64,000 bases of DNA from positions 248,001-312,000 of the forward strand of contig NZ_JACBFY010000006.1 of NCBI RefSeq assembly GCF_021401245.1, in the 5' to 3' direction. The translations under genes were made by a program, and so were the position numbers. The notes under the pieces are model-generated. The model was not told where the DNA came from. It made no database searches and saw only the letters and a list, made by a program, of their open reading frames with translations. Below, piece after piece: positions 17,426-25,214 of this stretch. Source of the DNA: Pseudacidovorax sp. NFM-22 (lineage in GTDB: Bacteria; Pseudomonadota; Gammaproteobacteria; Burkholderiales; Burkholderiaceae_C). The first letter of the stretch is position 1. Each line of letters begins with the position of its first letter.

Positions 17426-20019
17426 TGGCCTGGTATCGCGTTGGCACCATCGCGCTGACGTCCGGCTCCGACCTTGTGGCCGGCACCGGCACGGCGTGGG
17501 TGCAGAACGCTGTGCCGGGCGGCATCCTCTTCACGAACAGCGGCCTGGCCCTGGAGGTCAAGAAGGCGCTGAGTGACACGTCGCTGCAGCTCGCCCAGCC
17601 CTACGCCGGAGAGACGGTCGCCGGCCTCGCCTATGGCATCGCGCCCACCCAGGCCTACGTGCCCGAGCTGACCGCCAAGCTGCAGGAGTTCCTCGACGGG
17701 CTCGGCGACCTGCGGCAGGAATGGCTCGAAGGCAACCTGCAGGGCAAGGGCCTCGCGCTCAAAGGGGCGTTGGACGATGAGTCGCAGCTGCCCCTGACCG
17801 GCAACGCGGCCGGCGACGGCTACATGGTGGGCCCCGACCTCTTCGTCTGGACGGGCAGCGGTTGGTCCAACCGCGGCAAGATGGTCACGACGCCCGAACT
17901 GGAGGATCTACGGACGGGAGCCCAGCAAGCCGCCGCAGCTGCCATCGCGGCCAAGACGGCCTATGAGGATCGCGTCTATCCCGGGGTCTACAGCACGCCT
18001 CCTACGACGAAACCGAGCGGCGCCGCCTGCGCCGAGGGTGACCGCTGCACCATCCTCGTGTCGGGCGTGCCCTATGAGCACCTTCGCGCGAGCGGGGCCT
18101 GGCTGATCCCCAACATTGACGCAACGCAGCTCCAACTGCCGAACGGCTCTTCGCGCATCGGCTATGACAGCGGCACCGTCCAGGACGTCCTGAACACCGT
18201 CAAACCCGTGGTGAGCTACACCGCGTTGCGCACGTACACCGGGCCAGCGATAGCTGTGCGCGTCACCGCATCCGGCATCGCTGGCGAATTTCAAGTTGCT
18301 GCCGGGTCCACCGAAGCGGACAACGGGGGTACGGTCATTCTGGATAGCACCGGGCGCCGGTGGAGACGCCTGTTCTCCGGGGCGCTCAACGTCAGATGGT
18401 TCGGTGCAAAGGGTGACAACGCGACGGACGACTCCGCGGCGTTCACGCTGGCCGTTGCCCTCTTGAAGACTGCAGGCGGCGGCGCTCTTTACGTTCCCAC
18501 AGGCGGCTACCGCGCATCCATCCTGATGCAGGACATGTCCAACATCGATCTCTATGGGGACGGTGCAGGCTCGGAGATCTTCCGCCCGGTCATGGCGTCG
18601 GCGGGTCAGTCGGTCATCTCGATCAAGGCCAAGACCAAGGCCATCGCCAACATCGAGATCCGGAATCTGTCGCTGCGCGGCCCCGGCCTGGAGAACACGG
18701 CCGACGCGATGGGCATCGAGGTCAACCGGGACATGAACGAGTGTCCTTTCCTCGCCACCAACATCACGGTCCGCGGCGTGCAGGTCAGCTTCGTGCGCAG
18801 CGCCGGCATGGTGCTGCGCGGTGTGATCAATGCCAAGGTGCTGCACAACGATGTGCAGAACACCGGGCGCGACGGCATCCAGGTGATGGGCACGGCCCTG
18901 ATCCAGGGCAACAGCACCTACAACACGGGCGATGACGGCATCGGGTGCCACGGCATCGTGAATGCCGGGGCCAATGTCTACACGCCGTCGTATCGGGTCC
19001 TCGGCAACAACATCAGCGTGGTGCGCAACAACGCGCGCGGCATCGCGGTGGCCGGCGGCCGTGACACCGTGGTGGCGGACAACACCATTCGCGGCTGGGG
19101 CAACGCCGCGATCATCGTCGTGCGGGCGAAGTCGTTCGCCGAAGAGAAATACCCCGTCTGCCGGGTCACGGTCGCCCGCAACATCTGCCTGAGCAGCACC
19201 ACGCAGAACAATCAGGGCGCCATCGTGCTGTATGGCCTCACGGACCAGAGCACGTTCCCCGTCGATAACTTCGTCGACTACCCGAACCGGCAGATCCTCG
19301 ACAACACGGGCAACGAGCCCATGACGCACGTCAGCGTACGCAACAACTACGCGGGGGGTTGTGAGTACCAGGACAAGACGGTGGATGGGGTCACGTACTA
19401 CGCCCCCAAGTACGGCGCCCGCCTGATCGGCAACAGCTCCTATCAGCTGATCGCCATTGACGACAACGATTTCTATGGCGTCGCCACCCGCGCGGTGATG
19501 GTCGAGCTGATCACGACCAACGACTACGGCGTGCGCAAGATGCGCGTGCGGCGCAACGACTTCAGCGCCTGTGCGAGTGCCATTGCGGTGACGGGCAATG
19601 CCCCGAACGGTGGTTTCTTGGTCAATGACGTCGTCATGGATGACAACACCATCGACGGCGCCAACAACCTGGGCTATGCCGCGCCCACCGGGATCATTGC
19701 CAACGGTGTCCGGAAGCTCTCCGTCAACCGCAATTCGTTCTCGAACCTCGCGACGAGCTGGTCCTACTCGGCCTCGTCGTTCGAGGCGGACGGCAACAAG
19801 TTTCAGGACGCGCTGCCCCTGTTCGGCACGAACCAGAAGGTCTACAACCCCGCCACCAACACTTGGGTGACGACGCGGCACGTGACCTCGGGGTGGTCCG
19901 AGTCCCATCTCGTGATGGGAACGAAACACCTGTGGGTCGACAGCACCGACCGGCTGCGCATCAAGGCCAGTTCCCCCACCTCAGACATCGACGGCGTCGT
20001 CGTCGGCACCCAGACCTAA
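17425..20019 (+). CDS. Tailspike with pectate-lyase-type beta-helix (putative depolymerase)
   Basis: An 864-residue protein. The N-terminal 250 residues look like a virion-attachment domain (MAWYRVGTIALTSGSDLVAG, then a coiled linker). From about residue 320 the sequence VRWFGAKGDNATDDSAAF opens a right-handed beta-helix, followed by many short repeats of the form N-x-I/V-x-x-N (NNISVVRNNARGIAV, VVADNTIRGWGNAAIIVV). A short C-terminal extension ends DIDGVVVGTQT. Such spikes bind and often cut capsule or exopolysaccharide, so the host glycan is the likely receptor. The ATG at 17425 overlaps the preceding stop. Confidence 0.88.
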   Translation: MAWYRVGTIALTSGSDLVAGTGTAWVQNAVPGGILFTNSGLALEVKKALSDTSLQLAQPYAGETVAGLAYGIAPTQAYVPELTAKLQEFLDGLGDLRQEWLEGNLQGKGLALKGALDDESQLPLTGNAAGDGYMVGPDLFVWTGSGWSNRGKMVTTPELEDLRTGAQQAAAAAIAAKTAYEDRVYPGVYSTPPTTKPSGAACAEGDRCTILVSGVPYEHLRASGAWLIPNIDATQLQLPNGSSRIGYDSGTVQDVLNTVKPVVSYTALRTYTGPAIAVRVTASGIAGEFQVAAGSTEADNGGTVILDSTGRRWRRLFSGALNVRWFGAKGDNATDDSAAFTLAVALLKTAGGGALYVPTGGYRASILMQDMSNIDLYGDGAGSEIFRPVMASAGQSVISIKAKTKAIANIEIRNLSLRGPGLENTADAMGIEVNRDMNECPFLATNITVRGVQVSFVRSAGMVLRGVINAKVLHNDVQNTGRDGIQVMGTALIQGNSTYNTGDDGIGCHGIVNAGANVYTPSYRVLGNNISVVRNNARGIAVAGGRDTVVADNTIRGWGNAAIIVVRAKSFAEEKYPVCRVTVARNICLSSTTQNNQGAIVLYGLTDQSTFPVDNFVDYPNRQILDNTGNEPMTHVSVRNNYAGGCEYQDKTVDGVTYYAPKYGARLIGNSSYQLIAIDDNDFYGVATRAVMVELITTNDYGVRKMRVRRNDFSACASAIAVTGNAPNGGFLVNDVVMDDNTIDGANNLGYAAPTGIIANGVRKLSVNRNSFSNLATSWSYSASSFEADGNKFQDALPLFGTNQKVYNPATNTWVTTRHVTSGWSESHLVMGTKHLWVDSTDRLRIKASSPTSDIDGVVVGTQT

Positions 20020-20031
20020 ACAAGGACCGCA

Positions 20032-20286
20032 ATGGCATTGCTCATCAATTGGAAGTTCAAGGGGCTCACCCTGGACGGCGCCTATGTGCGCATCGTGTCG
20101 CCCATGATCGGGCCATCCAAGGACCGGATCTCCTTCGGCGTTCACTACCACGTCGCCCCGGACGAAGAGGTCCTGCATGCGGAGACGCGCGAGGCCCCCT
20201 ACAGCCTGCAGGGTGGCAACCCCTTCGAGCAGGCCTATGACTTCCTGTTGGCACAGGAAGAGTTTGCCGGCGCCGAGTCGGTGTAG
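20032..20286 (+). CDS. Phage hypothetical protein
   Basis: An 84-residue protein beginning MALLINWKFKGLTLDGAYVR, with FGVHYHVAPDEEVLH and FEQAYDFLLAQEEF. It is beta-rich in the first half and helical at the end. Proteins of this size and start commonly follow the tail fibre gene in this phage group, but I know of no function. A short AGGACCGCA precedes the ATG. Confidence 0.65.
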   Translation: MALLINWKFKGLTLDGAYVRIVSPMIGPSKDRISFGVHYHVAPDEEVLHAETREAPYSLQGGNPFEQAYDFLLAQEEFAGAESV

Positions 20287-20303
20287 GGGAGAGCGGGCGT
20301 TCC

Positions 20304-20693
20304 ATGGCAGAACCTACGACGACGGCGGTGATGACCTTTGCCGCGGCGACGGCCACCGTGCCGGTGCTGACCGCCTTTGGCATCCCCCTGGGCTTGCGGC
20401 CCGACTTTCTGGTGGCGGGCTTCGCGGGCGCGGTGGTCGCCATCGCGGTCCTCGACATCGTGCCGCCGACCGGCGACACCATCGTGCACCTGGTGCGCAC
20501 GTCGCTGCGGCGCATGGGCGTGGCCTTCGCCAGCAGCCTGACTGCGGGCTATCTGGCGCCTGCGGTGCTATGGGCCACGAACGCGCCCGAGCCCGTCATG
20601 CTGGGGATTGCGTTCGCCATCGGTGGCGGCGCGCGCGAGGTGCTCCAGCGGGCCATTAAACGGGTCGCGGATCGGGTGGAGGCGCAGCCATGA
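20304..20693 (+). CDS. Putative holin (membrane protein)
   Basis: A 129-residue protein with at least three hydrophobic segments (about residues 6-28, 35-55 and 70-110). It is Ala/Val/Gly-rich and ends in a charged tail (REVLQRAIKRVADRVEAQP). It lies between the tail genes and the endolysin, where holins are found, and its stop overlaps the next membrane-protein start. A role in timing and membrane permeabilisation at lysis is likely from context. The family is not otherwise recognised. Confidence 0.65.
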   Translation: MAEPTTTAVMTFAAATATVPVLTAFGIPLGLRPDFLVAGFAGAVVAIAVLDIVPPTGDTIVHLVRTSLRRMGVAFASSLTAGYLAPAVLWATNAPEPVMLGIAFAIGGGAREVLQRAIKRVADRVEAQP

Positions 20694-20971
20694 AGCTCAT
20701 GCTCTGGGTCTATGCGATCTGTGGCCTCATCGTGGTCGCCGAGGGCCTCAACAAGCTGGAGCGCTGCCGCGGGTGGCGGCAGTGGCCGCGCAGCACGCGG
20801 GCCCGCGCTGTCGAGCTGCTCAAGATGCTCGCATGGGGCCTGCTCACCATTGGCGGGGCCGGCGCCGTTGCAACCCTGATCCTGCCGCTGCGCGCGCCGG
20901 ACCTGCAGGACGTGTGTGTGATCGGCGGCTTTGCCGTGCTCATCGTGCGAACGCGCGTGAAGGAAGGTTGA
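20690..20971 (+). CDS. Small membrane protein, possible second holin or antiholin
   Basis: A 93-residue protein with two hydrophobic helices (LMLWVYAICGLIVVAEGL near the N-terminus and LKMLAWGLLTIGGAGAVATL in the middle) and a third weak one. It overlaps the upstream membrane protein by 4 nt and ends 1 nt before the lysozyme gene. Paired small membrane proteins before an endolysin often act as holin and antiholin. Which of the two is the holin cannot be told from sequence alone. Confidence 0.6.
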   Translation: MKLMLWVYAICGLIVVAEGLNKLERCRGWRQWPRSTRARAVELLKMLAWGLLTIGGAGAVATLILPLRAPDLQDVCVIGGFAVLIVRTRVKEG

Positions 20972-20972
20972 A

Positions 20973-21581
20973 ATGGTGCTGTCTGAAATGCGCTCGGGCG
21001 ACGCCTGTCACGCGCTGAATCACCACTATGAGGCCTGCAGGTTGCTCGCCTATCCGGACCCGGCCTCACCGCTCTTTGCGGCGCTGCGCCGTGCCGGCTT
21101 CGACCCTTACAACATCCGAGCTGTGCCGGCGCCCTATGCGCGGTTGAGTGGCGCCCCGTGGACCATTGGCTGGGGTGACACGCTCGATGTGCGGCCGGGC
21201 CTAGTGATCTCGCAGGCGGAGGCGGACGCCCGCTACGCGCGTCGCCTTGTGCGCGACTTCGAGCCGCCCGTGCGCGTGGCCGTGACCGGGCCGCTCTCGC
21301 AGTGCCAGTGGGATGCGACCGTCTCGACCGTCTACAACACCGGGCCAGGTGGCCGGGGTCGCGATGGCATCCTATGGCTGGCAGACGGGCGGCCCAGTAC
21401 GTTTCTGCGCAAGCTCAACGCTGGCGACTATGCGGGCGCGGCCGACGAGTTGCCGAAGTGGGTGAGAGCGGGCGGCCAGGTGCTCAAGGGCCTGCAGCGG
21501 CGGCGCCACGCGACGCGCCTGGTGTTCCTCGGTGGTGACGTGCAGGATGCGATTGCCGCTGGCGAGAGGGCTTTCCCATGA
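20973..21581 (+). CDS. Endolysin, GH24 lysozyme
   Basis: A 202-residue T4-lysozyme-type muramidase that degrades peptidoglycan at the end of infection. The catalytic Glu is in HHYEACRLLAYPDPAS, with the Asp in the following YPD and the Thr in WTIGWGDT. Compared with short GH24 enzymes there are about 25 additional residues between the Asp and Thr segments (around residues 35-60). Later, SQCQWDATVSTVYNTGPG and FLRKLNAGDYAGAADELPKW fit the C-terminal lobe. No clear signal-anchor is present, so release probably depends on the holin. The Rz gene overlaps its stop. Confidence 0.9.
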   Translation: MVLSEMRSGDACHALNHHYEACRLLAYPDPASPLFAALRRAGFDPYNIRAVPAPYARLSGAPWTIGWGDTLDVRPGLVISQAEADARYARRLVRDFEPPVRVAVTGPLSQCQWDATVSTVYNTGPGGRGRDGILWLADGRPSTFLRKLNAGDYAGAADELPKWVRAGGQVLKGLQRRRHATRLVFLGGDVQDAIAAGERAFP

Positions 21582-21934
21582 TGACGGGACTGCAGACGCT
21601 GGGCTTGGCCCTTGCGTTGAGCGTGGCGGCGAATGGGGCCCTCGGCGCGGCGTGGCTTCATGCGCGGGACGCTGCCACGCGCACGACGGGAGAGCGCGAC
21701 TCGGCGCGAGCCGATGCGTCGGCCTGCAGCGACGCGGCACAGGACCTGCGGGACCTCGCCGATGGACGGGAGAGGCGCGCCAAGACCGCTCAGGCCAATG
21801 CCGCCGAGCTTCGGCGCGGCAAGGAGGTGTTGGCGCAGATCATCCTTTCGACGCCGCCAGCCGTGCCAGGCGACGCCTGCGCCAGTGCTCAGGCTCGCGT
21901 AGATGCCTGGGTGAAGGGCCGGGCCGCGCCATGA
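21578..21934 (+). CDS. Rz-like inner-membrane spanin subunit
   Basis: A 118-residue protein with one N-terminal membrane segment (LQTLGLALALSVAANGALGA) followed by a charged helical periplasmic part (TTGERDSARADASACSDAAQ onwards), the layout of i-spanins. With Rz1 it would span the periplasm and fuse the inner and outer membranes at lysis. The start overlaps the lysozyme stop, and its stop overlaps the Rz1 start (ATGA). Confidence 0.82.
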   Translation: MMTGLQTLGLALALSVAANGALGAAWLHARDAATRTTGERDSARADASACSDAAQDLRDLADGRERRAKTAQANAAELRRGKEVLAQIILSTPPAVPGDACASAQARVDAWVKGRAAP

Positions 21935-22200
21935 TCAGATCGGCCTCGCTCTGTACTCTGGCCGCCCTGCTGGCCGGCTGTGCGGCGCAGCCCGCTGGCC
22001 GCGTCAAGATGCCCGTCCCCGTAGAGTGCCGCGTGCGCATCCCCGAGCGGCCCTCGATGCCGACGGAGGCTCTTCGCCTGGGCGTCGATGTCGATCGCTG
22101 GGTAGCCGCAGCACAGGCCGAGTTGCTGCTGCGAGATGGCTACGAAGCCGAACTTGTCGCAGCGCTCGGCGAATGCACCGAGCCTGTTGCCGCACGTTGA
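21931..22200 (+). CDS. Rz1-like outer-membrane spanin lipoprotein
   Basis: An 89-residue lipoprotein. The signal ends in the lipobox LLAGC (Cys17), followed by a Pro-containing segment (VECRVRIPERPSMP) and a helical C-terminus (AEAELL-like LLLRDGYEAELVAALGEC). The gene starts at the ATG overlapping the Rz stop and extends beyond Rz in a different frame, a tandem variant of the Rz/Rz1 arrangement. It completes the two-component spanin. A decayed copy of its 3' half lies at 23190-23336. Confidence 0.82.
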   Translation: MIRSASLCTLAALLAGCAAQPAGRVKMPVPVECRVRIPERPSMPTEALRLGVDVDRWVAAAQAELLLRDGYEAELVAALGECTEPVAAR

Positions 22201-22325
22201 AAGCAGGCCGGAAACACGAGTGCCAAGTGAAGCCGTCGGCCCCTGCCTGTACGCACTACGAGCTTCAGCGAGGCGGCCACCCCGCGTTCTGCAGTAAGTA
22301 GGCGAGGAAGACGGCGGGCGGACCG

Positions 22326-22997
22326 CTAGAGGGCTTCCGGCCGACGGAAGCCCGTGTCGAAGGCTTGATCGTCCAAGACGCGTACCGCATCGCCATCCCG
22401 CTGCACCGCGCCGCGATCCTCCAGCGTCCTAAGAACTCTGTTTACCACCTGCCGAGATAGCCCAGCATAGGATGCAATCACCCCCTGGGATATGTGGCGG
22501 TGAAAGGCATGATCACCCTCCGGAGCCAACTGGGTAAGTTCCTGCAGCACGCGGCCAACCAAGTGTTCGGCCGACAGTGTGGTCCGTCGGCGGATTTGCT
22601 TGCGTAGCGACAGAATTTGCTCGCCCTGAATGTGCATTAGCGTCAGCGCGACTCGCGGATAGGCTTCGCACAGACGCTTCAGGGTGTCCAGTGGCATCGT
22701 GTAAACAGACGAGGGCAGCGTAGCGACGATGCTTACGGTTGAAGCGTGCGCCGCGCCATCGAGCGGCACGCTCAGATGGAGATCGTCTGGGGCGAGCAGA
22801 TTAGTCGTCGTTGTAGTTGCTGCGGGGCCATGCACGACGACCCGCAGGAGCCCGGAGCCGACGCAGTAGAGGGCGTCAACCTTATCGCCTGCCTTCAATA
22901 CCACCTCATTGCGTCGAAAGTGGCGTAAGTCGATCAGCCGGATGAGCGCTTCGCGCACGCGAGCAGGCACAGAACAGAGCAGTGGGTGGATGTACAT
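22326..22997 (-). CDS. Crp/Fnr-family transcription regulator
   Basis: A 223-residue protein with an N-terminal cyclic-nucleotide-binding-type beta-barrel (about 15-120, NEVVLKAGDKVDALYCVGSG), a dimerisation helix, and a C-terminal winged helix (SQGVIASYAGLSRQVVNRVL, about 170-205). It lacks the N-terminal Cys cluster of Fnr, so the signal is not an Fe-S oxygen sensor; ligand unknown. AAGGAGG lies upstream of the ATG. Orientation opposes the phage late genes, and the gene sits between an intact and a decayed Rz1 copy, so it looks like cargo added to the prophage. Confidence 0.88.
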   Translation of the reverse strand: MYIHPLLCSVPARVREALIRLIDLRHFRRNEVVLKAGDKVDALYCVGSGLLRVVVHGPAATTTTTNLLAPDDLHLSVPLDGAAHASTVSIVATLPSSVYTMPLDTLKRLCEAYPRVALTLMHIQGEQILSLRKQIRRRTTLSAEHLVGRVLQELTQLAPEGDHAFHRHISQGVIASYAGLSRQVVNRVLRTLEDRGAVQRDGDAVRVLDDQAFDTGFRRPEAL

Positions 22998-23408
22998 CCG
23001 TGGTTTCCTCCTTGATCACCTCCACGGCTTGCACTATTGCTGCACATTAGAAGAAAGTTGTGTCGGCAACAAGGGTTTTGCACGCAATGGTGTTAACCCC
23101 ACGACAAGCTCTCGCATTCCTCATGGAGTTCGTGTGGCGGTGGGGTCTCACTCCGGCTGACAGAGAGCCCGCTCGATGGGAACGGACACCGGTGCGCATC
23201 AATGTGCCTGGGCCGGGCGTGGATGCCGAATCGATGGGTTGCCCCCGCACAGGCTGAGTCGTTGCTGCGGGAAGGCTACGAAGCCGAACTCGTCGCCGCG
23301 CTGAGTGCATGCACGGAGGCCGCAGGCGCCCATTGAAGCACCGCAGCTGCCGCCGGCGCGACCTCATTACCGGCGGTGCTCGCCAGTCCGCTGTAGGACA
23401 ATGCATGG
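22998..23408. other. Intergenic stretch upstream of the Crp/Fnr gene
   Basis: About 410 nt. The left part carries the leader of the minus-strand regulator, with a strong AAGGAGG. Base composition here is lower in GC than in the neighbours. From about 23190 it contains the decayed Rz1 copy. I see no convincing gene in the rest; a minus-strand open frame across 23047-23763 has phage-shadow composition and no family features. Confidence 0.6.
23190..23336 (+). pseudogene. Decayed second copy of the Rz1 gene (3' half)
   Basis: The DNA closely follows the last about 150 nt of the Rz1-like gene at 21931-22200. The matching run encodes AQAESLLREGYEAELVAALS and ends CTEA then TGA, where the intact gene has AQAELLLRDGYEAELVAALG. 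Upstream of that, GGGCGTGGATGCCGA matches the intact gene but a single-base change throws it out of frame, and the lipobox end is missing. It is therefore a non-functional duplicate, left either by an imprecise insertion of the Crp/Fnr segment or by a second phage lysis cassette. Confidence 0.8.
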
Positions 23409-23675
23409 ATGGTCTCGCCCCCGTCGTCTCTTCCGACCCTGCCAGCCAAAGATTTGGTCGAGCTCGTGCGCAAGGAGGTGAGAAGGCGGAAGCGCGACGA
23501 CATGGCTGCCTACGCGGCGTTCGCAGTCCTGAGGTGCCCAGACGGTTCCGGCGATTGGCTGGTTCAGCCCAGCTTTGAGGTCCCTGACCCTGACGTCTAC
23601 GCGCTCCAGAGCGCTGCGAAGGTCGTGCGAAAGCGGTTCCGGCTGGAACCCGTTTCGACAGGTGAAGATAGATGA
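23409..23675 (+). CDS. Hypothetical protein
   Basis: An 88-residue protein with a Pro-rich start and a basic helical stretch (KDLVELVRKEVRRRKRDDMA), then AFAVLRCPDGSGDWLVQPSF. The stop overlaps the start of the next gene (ATGA at 23672-23675), so the two are coupled. I do not recognise the family. ATG codons at 23401 and 23405 are out of frame. It may be an accessory phage gene. Confidence 0.55.
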   Translation: MVSPPSSLPTLPAKDLVELVRKEVRRRKRDDMAAYAAFAVLRCPDGSGDWLVQPSFEVPDPDVYALQSAAKVVRKRFRLEPVSTGEDR

Positions 23676-23911
23676 CCGATGAGGGAATCCTGCGGAGCCT
23701 TTCCGCCGACGATGTCGTCAGCGCAGGAAGGCTGCTTCCATATCCCGGTTCAGGGCAGCCCACGCCAGTGGCTATCCGGGTGCGAACCCAGAGTCATGGG
23801 CTGGTAAGCGTCACCTTCGAACTCTGGAAAGGCAAGCGCGGTGGGAATGAGGTGTGGCATTGGCGGGCTGTGCACGCAGCCCTCGACGCGCGTGAAGAGC
23901 GGGCGACCTGA
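23672..23911 (+). CDS. Hypothetical protein, paralogue of the facing gene at 23952-24185
   Basis: A 79-residue protein: EGILRSLSADDVVSAGRLLP followed by TPVAIRVRTQSHGLVSVTFE and EVWHWRAVHAAL. The facing minus-strand gene reads KGILESLDAALIDSGRRALP, then ERVAVQVTSLLIGRVWITYR and PVWLWQPIYAEL, so the two are homologous along their whole length. Both begin with a short helix and continue with three or four strands. No function is known to me. The gene is coupled to the upstream 88-residue gene by an ATGA overlap. Confidence 0.65.
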   Translation: MTDEGILRSLSADDVVSAGRLLPYPGSGQPTPVAIRVRTQSHGLVSVTFELWKGKRGGNEVWHWRAVHAALDAREERAT

Positions 23912-23951
23912 CTAGCAGCGTCGCTGAATTTGTGCGGTAGAAAAAGGGCTG

Positions 23952-24185
23952 TCAGCGATCCGCCCCAAGCTCTGCGTAGATCGGCTGCCAGAGCCAGACG
24001 GGATTGCCGTGCAGACTTCCCCTGGTCAGGCGATAGGTGATCCACACCCTTCCGATCAGCAGCGATGTAACTTGCACGGCGACCCTCTCGGGGCTGCCCT
24101 CTTCGGCTGGCGGGAGGGCGCGGCGTCCGGAGTCGATGAGCGCGGCATCGAGGCTCTCCAGGATGCCTTTGTGCTGCAACTGCAT
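23952..24185 (-). CDS. Hypothetical protein, paralogue of the facing gene at 23672-23911
   Basis: A 77-residue protein preceded by a good ribosome-binding site (AGGAGC, 4 nt before the ATG at 24185). The sequence aligns with the plus-strand neighbour: a leading helix with GILESLDAA, a Gly/Pro-rich turn, strands VAVQVTSLLIGRVWITYRLT, and W-containing PVWLWQPIYAEL. The genes converge with only 40 nt between their stops. Their facing orientation and divergence argue against a recent tandem duplication. Confidence 0.65.
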   Translation of the reverse strand: MQLQHKGILESLDAALIDSGRRALPPAEEGSPERVAVQVTSLLIGRVWITYRLTRGSLHGNPVWLWQPIYAELGADR

Positions 24186-24197
24186 GCGTGCTCCTGC

Positions 24198-24437
24198 TTA
24201 GGATGTGCGACCGGCCTCTTGCCGCTCGTTGAAGCTGGCCAGAGATTCGAGCGCGAACTGAACGCAGTAGGGTGCGTCCGTGTGGTCCGCCAACTCGCGC
24301 GAGGCGCAGTAGTAGCGCATCATGCGCTCGCTCACTCCGAGCTGCCGGGCCGCCCCGCGCTGGGACATGCCCGCCCGCTCGATGAGTGAGCGGATGTAGG
24401 CGGGGTCGGGGTTGTGCTTACTTGCGTCGGGCTGCAT
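24198..24437 (-). CDS. Small helix-turn-helix protein (phage Cro/CII-like)
   Basis: A 79-residue protein with DPAYIRSLIERAGMSQRGAA followed by RQLGVSERMMRYYCA, a helix-turn-helix of the XRE-like kind used by small phage repressors. The start is the ATG at 24437, overlapping the end of the preceding gene (24418-25083) by 20 nt, so the two are co-translated. It could be the protein acting on the palindromic operator at 25140-25156 in an autoregulatory loop; that is an inference. A longer open frame extends upstream but would overlap the neighbouring gene completely. Confidence 0.65.
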   Translation of the reverse strand: MQPDASKHNPDPAYIRSLIERAGMSQRGAARQLGVSERMMRYYCASRELADHTDAPYCVQFALESLASFNERQEAGRTS

Positions 24438-25083
24438 TGGCGTTGGCGCGGTCGCGCGCGGCTTGGTAGAGGGGATGGCCTTCGAATAGCACCACGTGAC
24501 CACGCTCGAAGTAGTCGACCATCGAGTCGGTCCTGTTTTCGTAGCCGGTGGGGATGATGGCGCGCAGATCGTCGCCATAGTCCCGGTCGTAGATCCTGAC
24601 GCAGGGGCGGCCGTCGGCACGATTGTCCAAGCTGTAGTGCACGCGGGCCTTGAGCTTGCCCTTCGTGACGGCAAAGACGCCGAAGCGCACGCCGACGAAC
24701 TGGTCCGCAGCGGCCTGCATGCGCGCGGCGTAGGTGGCAACCTCGGCCGTCTTCGCTGCGGTCGCCAGGACCTCGCGCGTCGTCGCAATGGCGACCAGCT
24801 CGTCCAGGTAGGGGCGGCCGTGCATCTTGCCGTTGATGAGGAACGTGGCGCGCAGGCCGCCGAAGGCGCGGGACAGGCGGTTGTCCCGGATCACGCGGCC
24901 GTCTTCGAGGTGCACAACAAACGACACGTCGGCGCCAATGGCCTCGGCGCTGGTGATGGCGCCGGATTCGGAGGCGCTGCCGTAGAAGCCTTGGAAATAG
25001 ACGCCGAGACCGATCAGCCGCTCGGGCTGGGTGGCGAGCGTGCGGACTTCGTCGGCGGTGAGGGTGAGGTGCGTCGGGTGCAT
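24418..25083 (-). CDS. Hypothetical protein, possibly phage early gene
   Basis: A 221-residue soluble protein, HPTHLTLTADEVRTLATQPE at the N-terminus and ITSAEAIGADVSFVVHLEDG, then a helical middle (TREVLATAAKTAEVATYAAR) and a beta-rich end. I do not recognise a family. The start is the ATG at 25083, preceded by GGAG at good spacing; an upstream in-frame start at 25146 would lie inside the promoter. It is the first gene transcribed from the operator-promoter at 25134-25162 and is followed by the helix-turn-helix gene. Confidence 0.6.
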   Translation of the reverse strand: MHPTHLTLTADEVRTLATQPERLIGLGVYFQGFYGSASESGAITSAEAIGADVSFVVHLEDGRVIRDNRLSRAFGGLRATFLINGKMHGRPYLDELVAIATTREVLATAAKTAEVATYAARMQAAADQFVGVRFGVFAVTKGKLKARVHYSLDNRADGRPCVRIYDRDYGDDLRAIIPTGYENRTDSMVDYFERGHVVLFEGHPLYQAARDRANANAARRK

Positions 25084-25133
25084 GGTGGCTCCGGTGGGGT
25101 TCGCCGCGCCGGGAATCGGCTGGCATGGGTCGC

Positions 25134-25162
25134 AGTATATAGGCAAAAACTGCCTAGTTCAA
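25134..25162 (-). promoter_or_regulatory. Sigma70-type promoter with a perfect dyad filling the spacer
   Basis: On the minus strand, TTGAAC (25157-25162) and TATACT (25134-25139) are separated by exactly 17 nt. That spacer is TAGGCA-GTTTT-TGCCTA, a perfect 6-5-6 inverted repeat (25140-25156). A repressor bound there would cover both promoter boxes. The predicted transcript starts near 25127, about 44 nt before the ATG at 25083. Confidence 0.8.
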
Positions 25163-25214
25163 AGACCCTTTATCCCAATCAACCATGCCCCGCCGCAGCC
25201 GGGGCGAACTGCCG

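Noticed and set aside
22227..22301. Tiny frame after Rz1 encoding a Cys/His-rich peptide (PACTHYELQRGGHPAFCSK)
   Set aside because: The Cys-His pattern is suggestive of a metal site, but about 24 codons with a weak start are not enough to call a gene.
23047..23763. 238-residue minus-strand open frame in the Rz1-duplicate region
   Set aside because: Arg/Pro/Ser-rich, no start signal, and it covers the decayed Rz1 copy and a plausible plus-strand gene.
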